A DNA stretch of 64,000 nt from Paracidovorax wautersii (GTDB taxonomy: Bacteria; Pseudomonadota; Gammaproteobacteria; Burkholderiales; Burkholderiaceae_C). How positions within the stretch are numbered: the first letter of the stretch is position 1; every line of letters starts with the position of its first letter. The notes under the pieces are model-generated. The model saw only the letters and a list, made by a program, of their open reading frames with translations. It did no database searches and was not told the origin of the DNA. The stretch is taken from NCBI RefSeq assembly GCF_900113035.1, contig NZ_FONX01000002.1, positions 1 to 64,000 of the forward strand, in the 5' to 3' direction. This document shows positions 50,363 through 58,785 of this stretch, in pieces. A program made the position numbers and the translations under genes.

Positions 50363-51709
50363 ATGACTACGAACCTGCTCGAAAAAGACCCCCAGCCCTG
50401 CCGCGTGATCGGCGTGCTGGACGACGGCGCCGCCAGCCTCAGCGCCACCGCGCTCGCGCTGCTGCGCCGCGCCGACCTGGTGATCGGCGGCACGCGCACC
50501 CTGGCGCTGCTGGAGGACGACATCGCCCCGCAGGCCGTGCGGCGCGACCTGACCGGCTGCCTCTCGTCCGTGCCCGGCTGGATCGCCGAGGCCCGCGCCG
50601 CCGAGCAGGCCTGCGTGGTGCTGGCCACGGGCGATCCGCTCTGCCACGGCATCGCGAGCTACCTGGCATCGCGCCTCTGCATCCAGGCGCTGGAGGTGAT
50701 GCCCAACGTCTCCACCCTGCAGCTGGCCTGCGCCCGCCTGGGCCTGGCCTGGCAGGACGCGCGCATCGTCTCCGTCCACGCCAAGGATGCCGGCGAATGG
50801 GCCGTGGGCGCCGCGCCCGCGCACGGCCTCTACGCGCTGGCCCAGGCCGTGCGCCAGCACGACCGTCTGGCCGTGCTCACCAGCCCCGACAACACGCCCG
50901 CGCGCATCGCCCGCCTGCTGGTGGCCGAGGGCCTGGGCGAGGACTTCCAGATCAGCGTGGCCGAGCGCCTGTGCACGCCCGACGAGCGCGTGTGGGCCGA
51001 CATGGCGCCCGCCCAGGCCGCCGCGCAGGACTTCGCCGACCCCAACGTGGTGCTGCTGGTACGCACGCGCCAGCGGCCCGACGCCGTGCGCTTCGGCCTG
51101 CCCGATGCGGCCTACCACCAGCGCCAGCCCGACAAAGGCCTCATCACCAAGCAGGAAGTGCGCGCCGTCTCGCTGGCCCGCATGCAGCTGCGCGCCACCA
51201 GCCGCGTGTGGGACATCGGCGCGGGCAGCGGCTCCGTGGGGCTGGAGGCCGCGCGCCTGTGCCCGCAGGGCCATGTCTGGGCCATGGAAAAGAACGAGGG
51301 CGACGTGGAGATCGCGCGCCGCAACGTGCGCGACTTCGGCGTCTCCAACCACACGCTGGTGCACGGCAAGGCGCCCGAGGGGCTGGATGCCTGGCCCGAC
51401 CCGGACGCCGTCTTCATCGGCGGCTCGGGCGGCGAGCTGGCCGAGCTGATCGCGCTGTGCCTCAAGCGCCTGCGCCCCGGCGGCTGGCTGGTGATGAACT
51501 TCGTCACGCTGGAAAACCTCGCCGCCGCCACGCAGGCGCTGCAGGCCGGCGGCGCCGCGTGGGACGTGCTGCAGCTGCAGGCCGCGCGCAGCAAGCCCAT
51601 CCTGCACATGCACCGCATGGCGGCCGAGAACCCGGTGTGGATCGTCTGCGCGCAGGCGGGCAGTGCCAGCGCCACGGCACCGGCCGCCGCCGTGGAGGAG
51701 GGCGCATGA
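50363..51709 (+). CDS. cobL: Bifunctional precorrin-6B C5,15-methyltransferase/decarboxylase (CbiE-CbiT fusion)
   Basis: The product is 448 aa. The N-terminal half (about 15-225) is CbiE with ADLVIGGTRTLALL and VLATGDPLCHGI. The C-terminal half (about 245-430) is CbiT, a Rossmann methyltransferase with VWDIGAGSGSVGLEAAR. A single polypeptide does C5 and C15 methylation and decarboxylation. It is coupled to cobI by ATGA overlap. Confidence 0.94.
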   Translation: MTTNLLEKDPQPCRVIGVLDDGAASLSATALALLRRADLVIGGTRTLALLEDDIAPQAVRRDLTGCLSSVPGWIAEARAAEQACVVLATGDPLCHGIASYLASRLCIQALEVMPNVSTLQLACARLGLAWQDARIVSVHAKDAGEWAVGAAPAHGLYALAQAVRQHDRLAVLTSPDNTPARIARLLVAEGLGEDFQISVAERLCTPDERVWADMAPAQAAAQDFADPNVVLLVRTRQRPDAVRFGLPDAAYHQRQPDKGLITKQEVRAVSLARMQLRATSRVWDIGAGSGSVGLEAARLCPQGHVWAMEKNEGDVEIARRNVRDFGVSNHTLVHGKAPEGLDAWPDPDAVFIGGSGGELAELIALCLKRLRPGGWLVMNFVTLENLAAATQALQAGGAAWDVLQLQAARSKPILHMHRMAAENPVWIVCAQAGSASATAPAAAVEEGA

Positions 51710-52587
51710 CCGAGATGACCACAACATCCCCAGCACAGGAGCAGGCCCCGCACGAGCAGCCCCTGGGCCGCCTGATCGGTGTCTCCCTCGGCCCGGGCGA
51801 CCCCGGCCTCATCACTCGCGCCGCCTGGGCGCAGCTGCAGCGCAGCGATGCCGTATGGACCTACCCGGCCCGCAGCACCAAGACGCCCAGCTACGCCTTC
51901 GACATCGTGCAGCGCGCAGGATTGACGCCGCCCGCGACGCACCAGACGCTGCTCTTTCCCATGACGCACGACGGCGACAAACTCGCCCGGGCCTGGATGC
52001 GCGCCGCCGACACCGTGCTGCCCTGGCTGCAGGCCGGGCAGGACGTGCTCTTCCTTGTCGAAGGCGACGCCAGCACCTACGCCACCTTCGGCCACCTGGC
52101 GCGCACCGTGCGGGCGCTGGATGCGCGCATCGAAGCGCCCGTGATCGCCGGCGTGAACGCCTTCACCGCCGCCTGCGCCACGCGCGGCATGCCGCTGGCC
52201 GAGCAGGACGACACCATCGCCATCGTGCCCGCCGCCTACGGCGTGAGCGCGGTGGACCGCCTGCTGCCCGACTTCGACACCCTGGTGCTGATGAAGGTCA
52301 AGCCGCTCATGGACGACCTGATCGACTGGCTGGAGCAGCGCGCATTGCTGCCCCACACCCAGTTCATCGAGCGCGTGGGCGCACCCGACGAGCGCTGCGT
52401 GGCAGGCCCTGACCTGCCCGCGCTGCGCGGCACCAAGGTCAGCTACCTCTCGCTCATGGTGGTGAAGAACCCGCACCGCATCCGCGGCGAGCGCATCAAG
52501 GGCTGCCTGAAGAAATCCTCGCCCGCCGCAGCCTCCGCCGCCGCGGGCCAACCCCTGTCCGACGACGAACCGGAGCTTGCCGAATGA
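51706..52587 (+). CDS. cobI: Precorrin-2 / cobalt-factor II C20-methyltransferase
   Basis: The product is 293 aa. LIGVSLGPGDPGLITRAAWAQLQRSDAVWTYPA is the CobI/CbiL opening. EGDASTYATFGHLARTVRAL and VIAGVNAFTAACATRGMPLAE are family motifs. The first 20 residues and the last 30 are low-complexity. It methylates C20, the first committed corrin methylation. Confidence 0.93.
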   Translation: MTEMTTTSPAQEQAPHEQPLGRLIGVSLGPGDPGLITRAAWAQLQRSDAVWTYPARSTKTPSYAFDIVQRAGLTPPATHQTLLFPMTHDGDKLARAWMRAADTVLPWLQAGQDVLFLVEGDASTYATFGHLARTVRALDARIEAPVIAGVNAFTAACATRGMPLAEQDDTIAIVPAAYGVSAVDRLLPDFDTLVLMKVKPLMDDLIDWLEQRALLPHTQFIERVGAPDERCVAGPDLPALRGTKVSYLSLMVVKNPHRIRGERIKGCLKKSSPAAASAAAGQPLSDDEPELAE

Positions 52588-53387
52588 CGACCCCGACCAC
52601 CACTCCTGCCGCGCCCGACGTGATGCTCTCCGCCCCCGCACAGCCCGCCAGCGAGGTGCGCGTGTGCCTCGTCGCCATCACCCGCCACGGCGCCGCCCAG
52701 GCCGCGCAGCTGGCGCGCGACGTGCCCCAGGCGCACGTCTGCACCGCCGCCAAGTTCGCTTCTGCCTTCGAGGGCCTGCCCAACACCGTGCGCGCCTACG
52801 AAGGCGCGCTGCGCGACGAGATCGCGCCGCTCTTCGCGCAGTACGACCAGCTGGTCTTCTTCGTCTCGCTGGGCGCCGTGGTGCGCCTGATCGCGCCGGT
52901 GCTGAAATCCAAGGACGAAGACCCGGGCGTCACGGTGGTGGACGATGCCGGCCAGTTCGTCATCCCCGTGCTCTCGGGCCACGTGGGCGGCGCCAACGAA
53001 TGGAGCGAGCGCATCGCCGCGCTGATCGGCGCCACGCCCGTGCTCACCACCGCGTCCGACGTGGGCAAGACCATCCCTGTGGACATACTAGGCCGCCACC
53101 TGGGCTGGCGCGTGGAGGCGCCCAAGATCAACATCACCCGCGTCTCGGCCCACGTGGTCAACGGCGAGCCCATCGCCGTCGTGCAGGAGGCCGGCAGCCC
53201 GCACTGGTGGAACCGCCCCACGCCGCTGCCCGCCAACATCACCTGCCTCGCCGACTGGAGCGGCGTGGAGCCCGGCCGCTTCCAGGCCGTGCTGTGGATC
53301 ACCCACGACGAGGTCGCGCCCGAACGCTGGGCCGCCTGGCACGAGCGCCTGGTGGTCTATCGCCCGCCCGTGGACGCCGCCGCGTGA
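52584..53387 (+). CDS. cbiG: Cobalt-precorrin 5A hydrolase, CbiG N-terminal and central part
   Basis: The product is 267 aa. The CbiG N-domain has FVSLGAVVRLIAPVLKSKDEDPGVTVVDDAGQFVIPVLSGHVGGANEW, which is diagnostic. It opens the delta-lactone of cobalt-precorrin-5A with loss of acetaldehyde. The CbiG C-terminal domain is a separate downstream gene. It overlaps cobI and the next gene by four bases each. Confidence 0.9.
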   Translation: MTTPTTTPAAPDVMLSAPAQPASEVRVCLVAITRHGAAQAAQLARDVPQAHVCTAAKFASAFEGLPNTVRAYEGALRDEIAPLFAQYDQLVFFVSLGAVVRLIAPVLKSKDEDPGVTVVDDAGQFVIPVLSGHVGGANEWSERIAALIGATPVLTTASDVGKTIPVDILGRHLGWRVEAPKINITRVSAHVVNGEPIAVVQEAGSPHWWNRPTPLPANITCLADWSGVEPGRFQAVLWITHDEVAPERWAAWHERLVVYRPPVDAAA

Positions 53388-53821
53388 GCACCGGACACGC
53401 CATGCGCCTGGCGATCGGCCTGGGCTGCGACCGCGGCACGCCCGAGGCCACGGTCGAAGCCTGCCTGCACGCGGCGCTGGCCCAGGCCGGCGCGCAGATC
53501 GCCCAGGTGGCCGTGGCCGCGAGCATCGAGGCCAAGCAGGACGAAGCTGCCTTCCTCTCGCTGGCCGCGCGCCACGGCTGGCCGCTGCGCTGGTACGCCG
53601 CCGCGCAGCTGGCCGCCGTGCCCGTGCCCAACCCGTCCGAGACCGTGCTGCGCTACATGGGCACGCCGTCGGTCAGCGAAGCCGCCGCGCTGCTGGCCGC
53701 GGGCGCGGCCGATGCGTCGGCCCTGCTGGTCGAAAAGCACCGCCTGCGCGGGCCCGACGGGCGCAACGCCACCGTGTCCATCGCCCGCATCCCGCAGGGC
53801 ACCTCCGATTCCGGCGGCTGA
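53384..53821 (+). CDS. cobE: CobE / CbiG C-terminal domain protein
   Basis: The product is 145 aa from GTG (GTGA overlap with cbiG), or 139 aa from an ATG at 53402. RLAIGLGCDRGTPEATVEACLHAAL opens the CobE/CbiG-C fold. AAQLAAVPVPNPSETVLRYMGTPSVSEAAALLAAGA and KHRLRGPDGRNATVSIARI complete it. In one-piece CbiG proteins this is the C-terminus, so here the enzyme is split. Confidence 0.88.
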   Translation: MSTGHAMRLAIGLGCDRGTPEATVEACLHAALAQAGAQIAQVAVAASIEAKQDEAAFLSLAARHGWPLRWYAAAQLAAVPVPNPSETVLRYMGTPSVSEAAALLAAGAADASALLVEKHRLRGPDGRNATVSIARIPQGTSDSGG

Positions 53822-53874
53822 GGCCTCCCCGGCACTCCAGCCATTGACTCACCCCAACCCCTGAAAGGTCCACC

Positions 53875-54546
53875 ATGCATATCGAAATCGGCATCCTCTC
53901 CCAGGACAAGATCGCCTATGCCTCCGTCGCCGCCACCGCGCTGCTGGCCGCGCACACGCGGCCCCTGCTCAAGAGCCCCACGGCCTGGCTGCGCACGCTG
54001 CTGGCCGCGTTCTTCTTCAGCGCGCTGATGCAGGTCTGGCACATGCCCATCGGCCCGTCCGAGCTGCACTTCGTCGGCGCCATGCCCATCTACCTGCTGT
54101 TCGGCTTCATTCCCACGCTGTTCGGCTTCGGCCTGGGGCTGCTGGCCCAGGCCCTGGTCTTCGAGCCGCAGGATCTGGCGCACCTGGCCGTCAACTTCCT
54201 GAGCCTGGCCGTGCCGCTGGTGGCCGTGCACCACGGCCTGGGCAAGCGCCTGGAACGCATCAGCATCGCCAACGTGCTCAAGCTCGACGCCCTGTACTAC
54301 GCCGGCGTCACCCTCATGGTCGGCTTCTGGCTCTCCATCAGCAGCGACCCGGCCCCCGTGGCCGACTGGGCGCTGTTCGCCGCGTCCTACCTCAGCCTCG
54401 TGGCCGTGGAGCCGCTGCTGACCATCGCCATCACCCTCGGCGCCACGCGCCTGCGCGGCCGCCGCTGGCTGGCCGCCTGCATCGACGAAGGCACGCTGCA
54501 GCGCATCGCCGCGCCCCGCACCGCTGCGGCCGCTGCCGCCCTCTGA
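53875..54546 (+). CDS. cbiM: CbiM-like energy-coupling-factor transporter permease
   Basis: The product is 223 aa with six or seven membrane segments. It begins Met-His-Ile (MHIEIGILSQDKIAYA); in CbiM/NikM the His at position 2 and the N-terminus coordinate cobalt or nickel. No cbiN, cbiQ or cbiO is present in the window. It probably takes up cobalt for the operon in which it sits, alone or with subunits encoded elsewhere. Confidence 0.75.
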   Translation: MHIEIGILSQDKIAYASVAATALLAAHTRPLLKSPTAWLRTLLAAFFFSALMQVWHMPIGPSELHFVGAMPIYLLFGFIPTLFGFGLGLLAQALVFEPQDLAHLAVNFLSLAVPLVAVHHGLGKRLERISIANVLKLDALYYAGVTLMVGFWLSISSDPAPVADWALFAASYLSLVAVEPLLTIAITLGATRLRGRRWLAACIDEGTLQRIAAPRTAAAAAAL

Positions 54547-54577
54547 CCCCGCACCCCACAGAAAAGAACACACGCAC

Positions 54578-55582
54578 ATGTCCGCAGGAAAGATCATGCT
54601 CGTGGGCATCGGCCCCGGCAGCACCGACCACATGACCGCGCGCGCCCGCGCCGCCATCGCCGAGGCCGACACCATCATCGGCTACGTCACCTACATCAAG
54701 CTGGTGGCCGATCTCATCGAGGGCAAGGAGATCATCCGCAAGTCCATGACCGAGGAGCTCGACCGCGCCATCGAATCGCTGGCCCGCGCCCGCGAGGGCA
54801 AGAAGGTCGCGCTCATCTCCTCGGGCGATGCCGGCGTCTATGGCATGGCCGGCCCCACCTTCGAGGTGCTGTTCCAGGCCGGCTGGACGCCGCCCGCCTT
54901 CGACGAGAACGGCGTGGTCGAGCCCGGCGGCATCGAGGTCGAGATCGTGCCCGGCGCCTCCGCGCTCAACAGCTGCGCGGCCCGCGTGGGCGCGCCGCTC
55001 ACGCACGACTTCTGCGCCATTTCCCTCTCGGACCTGCTCACGCCCTGGCCCACCATCGCGCGCCGGCTCGATGCCGCCGCCATGGCCGACTTCGTCGTCG
55101 CGCTCTACAACCCCAAGAGCGGCCGCCGCACGCGCCAGATCGAGGAAGCCCAGCGCCTCTTCCTGCGCCACCGCAGCCCCGACACGCCCGTGGCCATCGT
55201 CAAGAGCGCCTACCGCCGCCGCGAACGCATCGAGTTCGCCACCCTGGCCACCATGTGCGATGCCGACATCGGCATGCTGAGCACCGTGCTCATCGGCAAC
55301 AGCAACACCATCGTGCGCCACGGCCTCATGGTCACGCCGCGCGGCTACGCCAACAAGTACGACGTGGAAGGCGGAGGCACCACGCGCGAGGGCGAACGCC
55401 CCGGCCGCTCGCTCTCCACCGGCCTCAACGGCTGGCTGGAGAACCTGCAGCTCGACCACGCCGCCGGCGAGAGCATCGAAGAACTGGCCCGCCGCCACCG
55501 TCTGCCGGCCGACTACATCCGCGACACCCTGGCCCAGCCGCTCGCCGCCGAGCCCGCCACCACCACCGAGGAAGAGGCATGA
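54578..55582 (+). CDS. cobJ: Precorrin-3B / cobalt-factor III C17-methyltransferase
   Basis: The product is 334 aa against about 250 for minimal CobJ. IMLVGIGPGSTDHMTARARAAIAEADTIIGY, SSGDAGVYGMAG and VPGASALNSCAARVGAPLTHDFCAISLSDLLTPW are typical. The extra C-terminal 75 residues hold a helical segment (DHAAGESIEELARRHRLPADYIRDTLAQPL) of unknown role. It does ring contraction and C17 methylation. It is coupled to the ferredoxin gene. Confidence 0.94.
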   Translation: MSAGKIMLVGIGPGSTDHMTARARAAIAEADTIIGYVTYIKLVADLIEGKEIIRKSMTEELDRAIESLARAREGKKVALISSGDAGVYGMAGPTFEVLFQAGWTPPAFDENGVVEPGGIEVEIVPGASALNSCAARVGAPLTHDFCAISLSDLLTPWPTIARRLDAAAMADFVVALYNPKSGRRTRQIEEAQRLFLRHRSPDTPVAIVKSAYRRRERIEFATLATMCDADIGMLSTVLIGNSNTIVRHGLMVTPRGYANKYDVEGGGTTREGERPGRSLSTGLNGWLENLQLDHAAGESIEELARRHRLPADYIRDTLAQPLAAEPATTTEEEA

Positions 55583-55968
55583 GCGCCGACCAACCCAACA
55601 CCGCAGCCGCAGCAGCGCCCGAGGGCGTGCGCGTCGTCGTCAAACCCAAGATCGGCAGCTACCGCCGCCACATCCTCATCTGCACCGGCCCGCGCTGCGC
55701 GGAAGACGGCCAGGCCCAGGCCCTGTTCGACAGCCTGGGCGAGAAGTTCAAGGCCGCCGGCCTGAACGACGGCGAGCTGCGCGTGAAGCGCAGCCGCGTC
55801 AGCTGCTTCGCCGCCTGCAAGGGCGGCCCCGTGATGTGCGTGCAGCCCGACGGCACCTGGTACTACAACGTCACGCCCGAGAACATGGACCGCATCATCG
55901 AAAAGCACCTCGTCGGCGGCCAGCCGGTCGAGGACTTGGTGTTCCACCAGGGACCGACGGGCGCATAG
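55579..55968 (+). CDS. Thioredoxin-like [2Fe-2S] ferredoxin
   Basis: The product is 129 aa. Cluster ligands are likely Cys35 and Cys40 (CTGPRC), Cys76 and Cys80 (SCFAACKGGPVMCV), which is the CbiW-like/thioredoxin-fold ferredoxin spacing. It is the last gene of the cobalamin operon, overlapping cobJ by ATGA. It may supply electrons for ring contraction or cobalt reduction; this is inferred from position only. Confidence 0.85.
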   Translation: MSADQPNTAAAAAPEGVRVVVKPKIGSYRRHILICTGPRCAEDGQAQALFDSLGEKFKAAGLNDGELRVKRSRVSCFAACKGGPVMCVQPDGTWYYNVTPENMDRIIEKHLVGGQPVEDLVFHQGPTGA

Positions 55969-56134
55969 GGCTGCCCGTACTGCCTTCGATGTGGCGTCTG
56001 ATGTGGCGCCTCGTCAGCACCGCTTCGCTGGATTTTGTGGGCCGCTCTCAATGGCGAGCCAGCGCCGGGAACTCGCCAATCAACGCGGGATCAGATGCAC
56101 ATACCCGTCATCCACCGGGCAAAGGAATGTGACG

Positions 56135-56863
56135 ATGACCCCGAACGAACGCCCGCTGCTCGACGACCTGCTGCAACGCCTGGCCCACGCCGGCCCGGCA
56201 ACCAAGGACAGCGAGGCCGACAGCCGCATCCACCAGGCGCTGGCCGCGCAGCCCGACGCGCTCTACCTGCTGGTGCAGCGCTGCCTGCTGCTCGAGCGCG
56301 GCCTCGCGCATGCACAGGAAGAAATCGCACGGCTGCAGCAGGCCGCAGACAGCCATCGCAGCTTCATCGGCGCCGACCTGGAGCAAGGCTTCGGCCGCGC
56401 CCCGTCGCAGGCCTACAGCCCGGGCGCCGCCGCAGCGCAACCCACGCCCATGCCGCCGCAAGCCCCCCCAGCGGGCTATGCGCAGCCGGCACCCGCTCCG
56501 AGCTGGCGCGACCGCCTGTTCGGCAACAACGCCAGCGCACCGGCTGCGGCCGCCCCTGCAGGGCCGGGCTTTCTGGGCACCGCCGCCAGCGCGGCGGCCG
56601 GTGTGGCCGGTGGCATGTTCCTGTTCAACGGGCTGGAACACCTGCTGGGCAACCGCGGCAGCGCCGTGGGCAATGGCCTGCTGGGCGGCGGCAGCAACGC
56701 CGGCCTGTTCGGCGGCGAACTGCTGCCGCAGGAAACCGTGGTGCAGAACATCACCAACGAGAATTTCTACGACAGCCGCGGCAACGAGGGCAGCCGCGAC
56801 GCAGGCTGGTTGCCCGACGACAGCGGCCCGGCCTTCGACGACGACGGCGAGAACTTCCTCTGA
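56135..56863 (+). CDS. DUF2076 family protein
   Basis: The product is 242 aa. The N-terminal helical segment ERPLLDDLLQRLAHA...QPDALYLLVQRCLLLERGLAHAQEEIARLQ is the DUF2076 core. A Pro/Ala-rich linker, a Gly-rich hydrophobic stretch (TAASAAAGVAGGMFLFNGLEHLLG) and an acidic C-terminus follow. The function is unknown; the family is usually thought to be envelope-associated. AAAGGA precedes the start. Its TGA is directly followed by a solo IS-like end. Confidence 0.82.
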   Translation: MTPNERPLLDDLLQRLAHAGPATKDSEADSRIHQALAAQPDALYLLVQRCLLLERGLAHAQEEIARLQQAADSHRSFIGADLEQGFGRAPSQAYSPGAAAAQPTPMPPQAPPAGYAQPAPAPSWRDRLFGNNASAPAAAAPAGPGFLGTAASAAAGVAGGMFLFNGLEHLLGNRGSAVGNGLLGGGSNAGLFGGELLPQETVVQNITNENFYDSRGNEGSRDAGWLPDDSGPAFDDDGENFL

Positions 56864-56880
56864 GAGCATATTTGCGATCT
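56864..56880 (+). repeat. Solo terminal-repeat-like sequence after a stop codon
   Basis: GAGCATATTTGCGATCT matches the IS end GAGCCTGTTTACGATCT at 14 of 17 bases and directly abuts the TGA of the DUF2076 gene. No opposite end is visible before the LysR gene at 56957. It may be the remnant of a deleted element. Confidence 0.45.
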
Positions 56881-56956
56881 TCTGGGCAACAGAGCCAGGA
56901 AGCTGGTGTCGCATCGCCCAGGCCGCACTCATTCGAGGCTACGCACCCCTGGACGA

Positions 56957-57886
56957 TCAGATCGGTTTCCGCAGGGCAACGTCTCGATGTCCGGCGTGCG
57001 ATGCCCGCATCACGCCCCCGGCCCTGGACAGCAGCGCGCTCAGCGCAGACTGGCCGGACGGCGTGACGAGACCGATGCCGAGGGCCAGCGCATCGCCTTC
57101 GGCCAAACGCCGGTAGGCCACGCCAGTCCGCCGCAATCCGGTGAAGGAGCTGGCCAGCAGCGCCATGCCCCGGCCGGCGGCCACTTCGGCCAGCAGGACG
57201 TGGTGGTCCGCCGGCTCGTGCAGCTTGGGCGGCGCGAAGCGGTGCCGCTCGAACACCTGCTGGCAGTGGTCATAAAAAGCGGGCTGCCGGGCGCGCTCGA
57301 ACCAGAACACGGGTTCCGCCGCCAGGTCGGCCAGCCGCAGCAGCCGGCGCCGGGCCAGCGGGTGCGCGGAGGGCAGCGCCACCACCATGGGCAGGCGGCC
57401 AATCTCCAGCACGTCGAGCCCGCGCACATCGGTGGGCAGCGCGATGAAGGCCGCGTCGAGCTGGCCTGCGCGCACGCGCCGCACGAGGCGCGGGGACGTG
57501 TCCGACGCCACAGCCACCGCCACCCCGGGCCGCAGCGCCTGCACGCGATCGGCCAGCCCGCGGAACCAGGCCGGCTCGGCCGAGCTGGTCAGCCCCAGCC
57601 GCAGCGTGGACGGCACGGCGGCGCCCTGGAAGGCGGCCTCGGCCTGCCGCAGCAGATCGGCCACGCCGCGCGCATAGGGCAGCAGCCGGCGCCCGGCTTC
57701 GGTGAGGCTCACGCCATGCGGGTGGCGGTCGAAGAGCGGCGTGCCCAGGCGTGCTTCCAGCTCGCGGATCGCGCGGCTCAGGGGCGGCTGCGAGAGGTAC
57801 AGGGCCTCGGCGGCCTGGCGGAAGCTCTGCGCATCGGCCACGGCGAGGAAGAGGGCGAGCGAGCGGGAATCGAGCTTGGCAGACAT
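56957..57886 (-). CDS. LysR family transcriptional regulator
   Basis: The product is 309 aa. The HTH is at about 5-62 (LALFLAVADAQSFRQAAEALYLSQPPLSRAIRELEARLGTPLFDR). A two-lobed effector domain follows. It is divergent from the carboxymuconolactone-decarboxylase-like gene with 86 bases between them and probably controls it. A perfect dyad overlaps its start codon (57885-57899), suggesting autorepression. Confidence 0.92.
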   Translation of the reverse strand: MSAKLDSRSLALFLAVADAQSFRQAAEALYLSQPPLSRAIRELEARLGTPLFDRHPHGVSLTEAGRRLLPYARGVADLLRQAEAAFQGAAVPSTLRLGLTSSAEPAWFRGLADRVQALRPGVAVAVASDTSPRLVRRVRAGQLDAAFIALPTDVRGLDVLEIGRLPMVVALPSAHPLARRRLLRLADLAAEPVFWFERARQPAFYDHCQQVFERHRFAPPKLHEPADHHVLLAEVAAGRGMALLASSFTGLRRTGVAYRRLAEGDALALGIGLVTPSGQSALSALLSRAGGVMRASHAGHRDVALRKPI

Positions 57887-57899
57887 ACCGAAAAGGTAT
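57885..57899. promoter_or_regulatory. LysR-type operator ATACC-N5-GGTAT overlapping the regulator start codon
   Basis: A perfect 5 bp dyad of T-N11-A form (T at 57886, A at 57898). It includes the LysR gene's own ATG (57886-57884) and lies 74 bp before the divergent CMD gene, as expected for a primary LysR recognition site. Confidence 0.6.
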
Positions 57900-57972
57900 C
57901 ACCAAATCGGTCATTCCCAGGCGGCGCCGGGATTTCTACATTCGCATCCAACCCATCCCCCAGGAGCTTTGC

Positions 57973-58491
57973 ATGCGACATCCATCCCCCGCCTCGCGGC
58001 CCCGCCACGCAGAAGAAGGCCCGCAGATGCCCCCTCAAGCCGACGACGGCCTGCGCCACGAACGCGGCACCCGCATGCTCCACCGGGTGGACGGCCCCGC
58101 CGGCCTCGCCGTGGTGGAGCAGCTCGCGCAGTCCTTCCCCGACTTCGCCCGCCTGCTGGTGGAATTCCCCTTCGGCGACATTTACGCCCGGCCCGCGCTG
58201 GGCCTGCGCGAACGCGAGCTGGCCACGGTGGCGGCCCTGAGCGCCATGGGCCACGCCCTGCCGCAGCTGCGCGTGCATGTGCATGCCGCGCTGCATGTGG
58301 GCTGCACCCCGGCGGAGATCGTCGAGGTGGCGATGCAGATGGCCGTCTATGCGGGCTTTCCGGCCGCGCTCAATGCGCTGGGCGTGGTGCGCGAGGTGTT
58401 CGCCGCATCGGGCATCGCGCTGCCGCTGCAGGGCGAGGGCGAGGGCGAAGGCCCAGGTCAGGGCGAACAGGCACCTTCGACCGCCGCGTAG
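57973..58491 (+). CDS. Carboxymuconolactone decarboxylase family protein
   Basis: The product is 172 aa. The CMD core RPALGLRERELATVAALSAMGHALPQLRVHVHAALHVGCTPAEIVEVAMQMAVYAGFPAALNAL is close to PcaC-like proteins, with His in HVHAALHVGC. The reaction is not certain; the family includes true gamma-carboxymuconolactone decarboxylases and redox relatives. CAGGAG lies six bases upstream. The Glu/Gly-rich tail overlaps the converging monooxygenase gene by 34 bases. Confidence 0.85.
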   Translation: MRHPSPASRPRHAEEGPQMPPQADDGLRHERGTRMLHRVDGPAGLAVVEQLAQSFPDFARLLVEFPFGDIYARPALGLRERELATVAALSAMGHALPQLRVHVHAALHVGCTPAEIVEVAMQMAVYAGFPAALNALGVVREVFAASGIALPLQGEGEGEGPGQGEQAPSTAA

Positions 58492-58763
58492 TGCGACACC
58501 ACGGGAAACGGCTCGTAGAAGTGGTGCAGCAGCCGCTTCCACTCCTGATACTGCGGCGATCCGCGAAAGCCCTGTTCGTGGGCCTGCAGCGTGTCCCACT
58601 CCACCAGCAGCAGGTATTCGCCCGGGCGCTCAATGCAGCGTTCCAGCCGGTGCGAGCGGTATCCGGGCATGGACGCGATGATGCGCTGCGCCTGGCGGAA
58701 GGCATCTTCGAACGCGGCGGCCTGGCCCGCGCGCACCTGCAGGGGCGCGGCTTCGAGGATCAT
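58458..58763 (-). CDS. Antibiotic biosynthesis monooxygenase (ABM) domain protein
   Basis: The product is 101 aa, one ferredoxin-like ABM domain: MILEAAPLQVRAGQAAAFEDAFRQAQ, MPGYRSHRLERCIERPGEYLLLVEWDTLQAHEQGF. Such proteins are small cofactor-free quinol oxygenases or of unknown function. It overlaps the CMD gene tail to tail. Confidence 0.85.
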   Translation of the reverse strand: MILEAAPLQVRAGQAAAFEDAFRQAQRIIASMPGYRSHRLERCIERPGEYLLLVEWDTLQAHEQGFRGSPQYQEWKRLLHHFYEPFPVVSHYAAVEGACSP

Positions 58764-58785
58764 GCGGCGCCCTGCGGGCCGGCTC

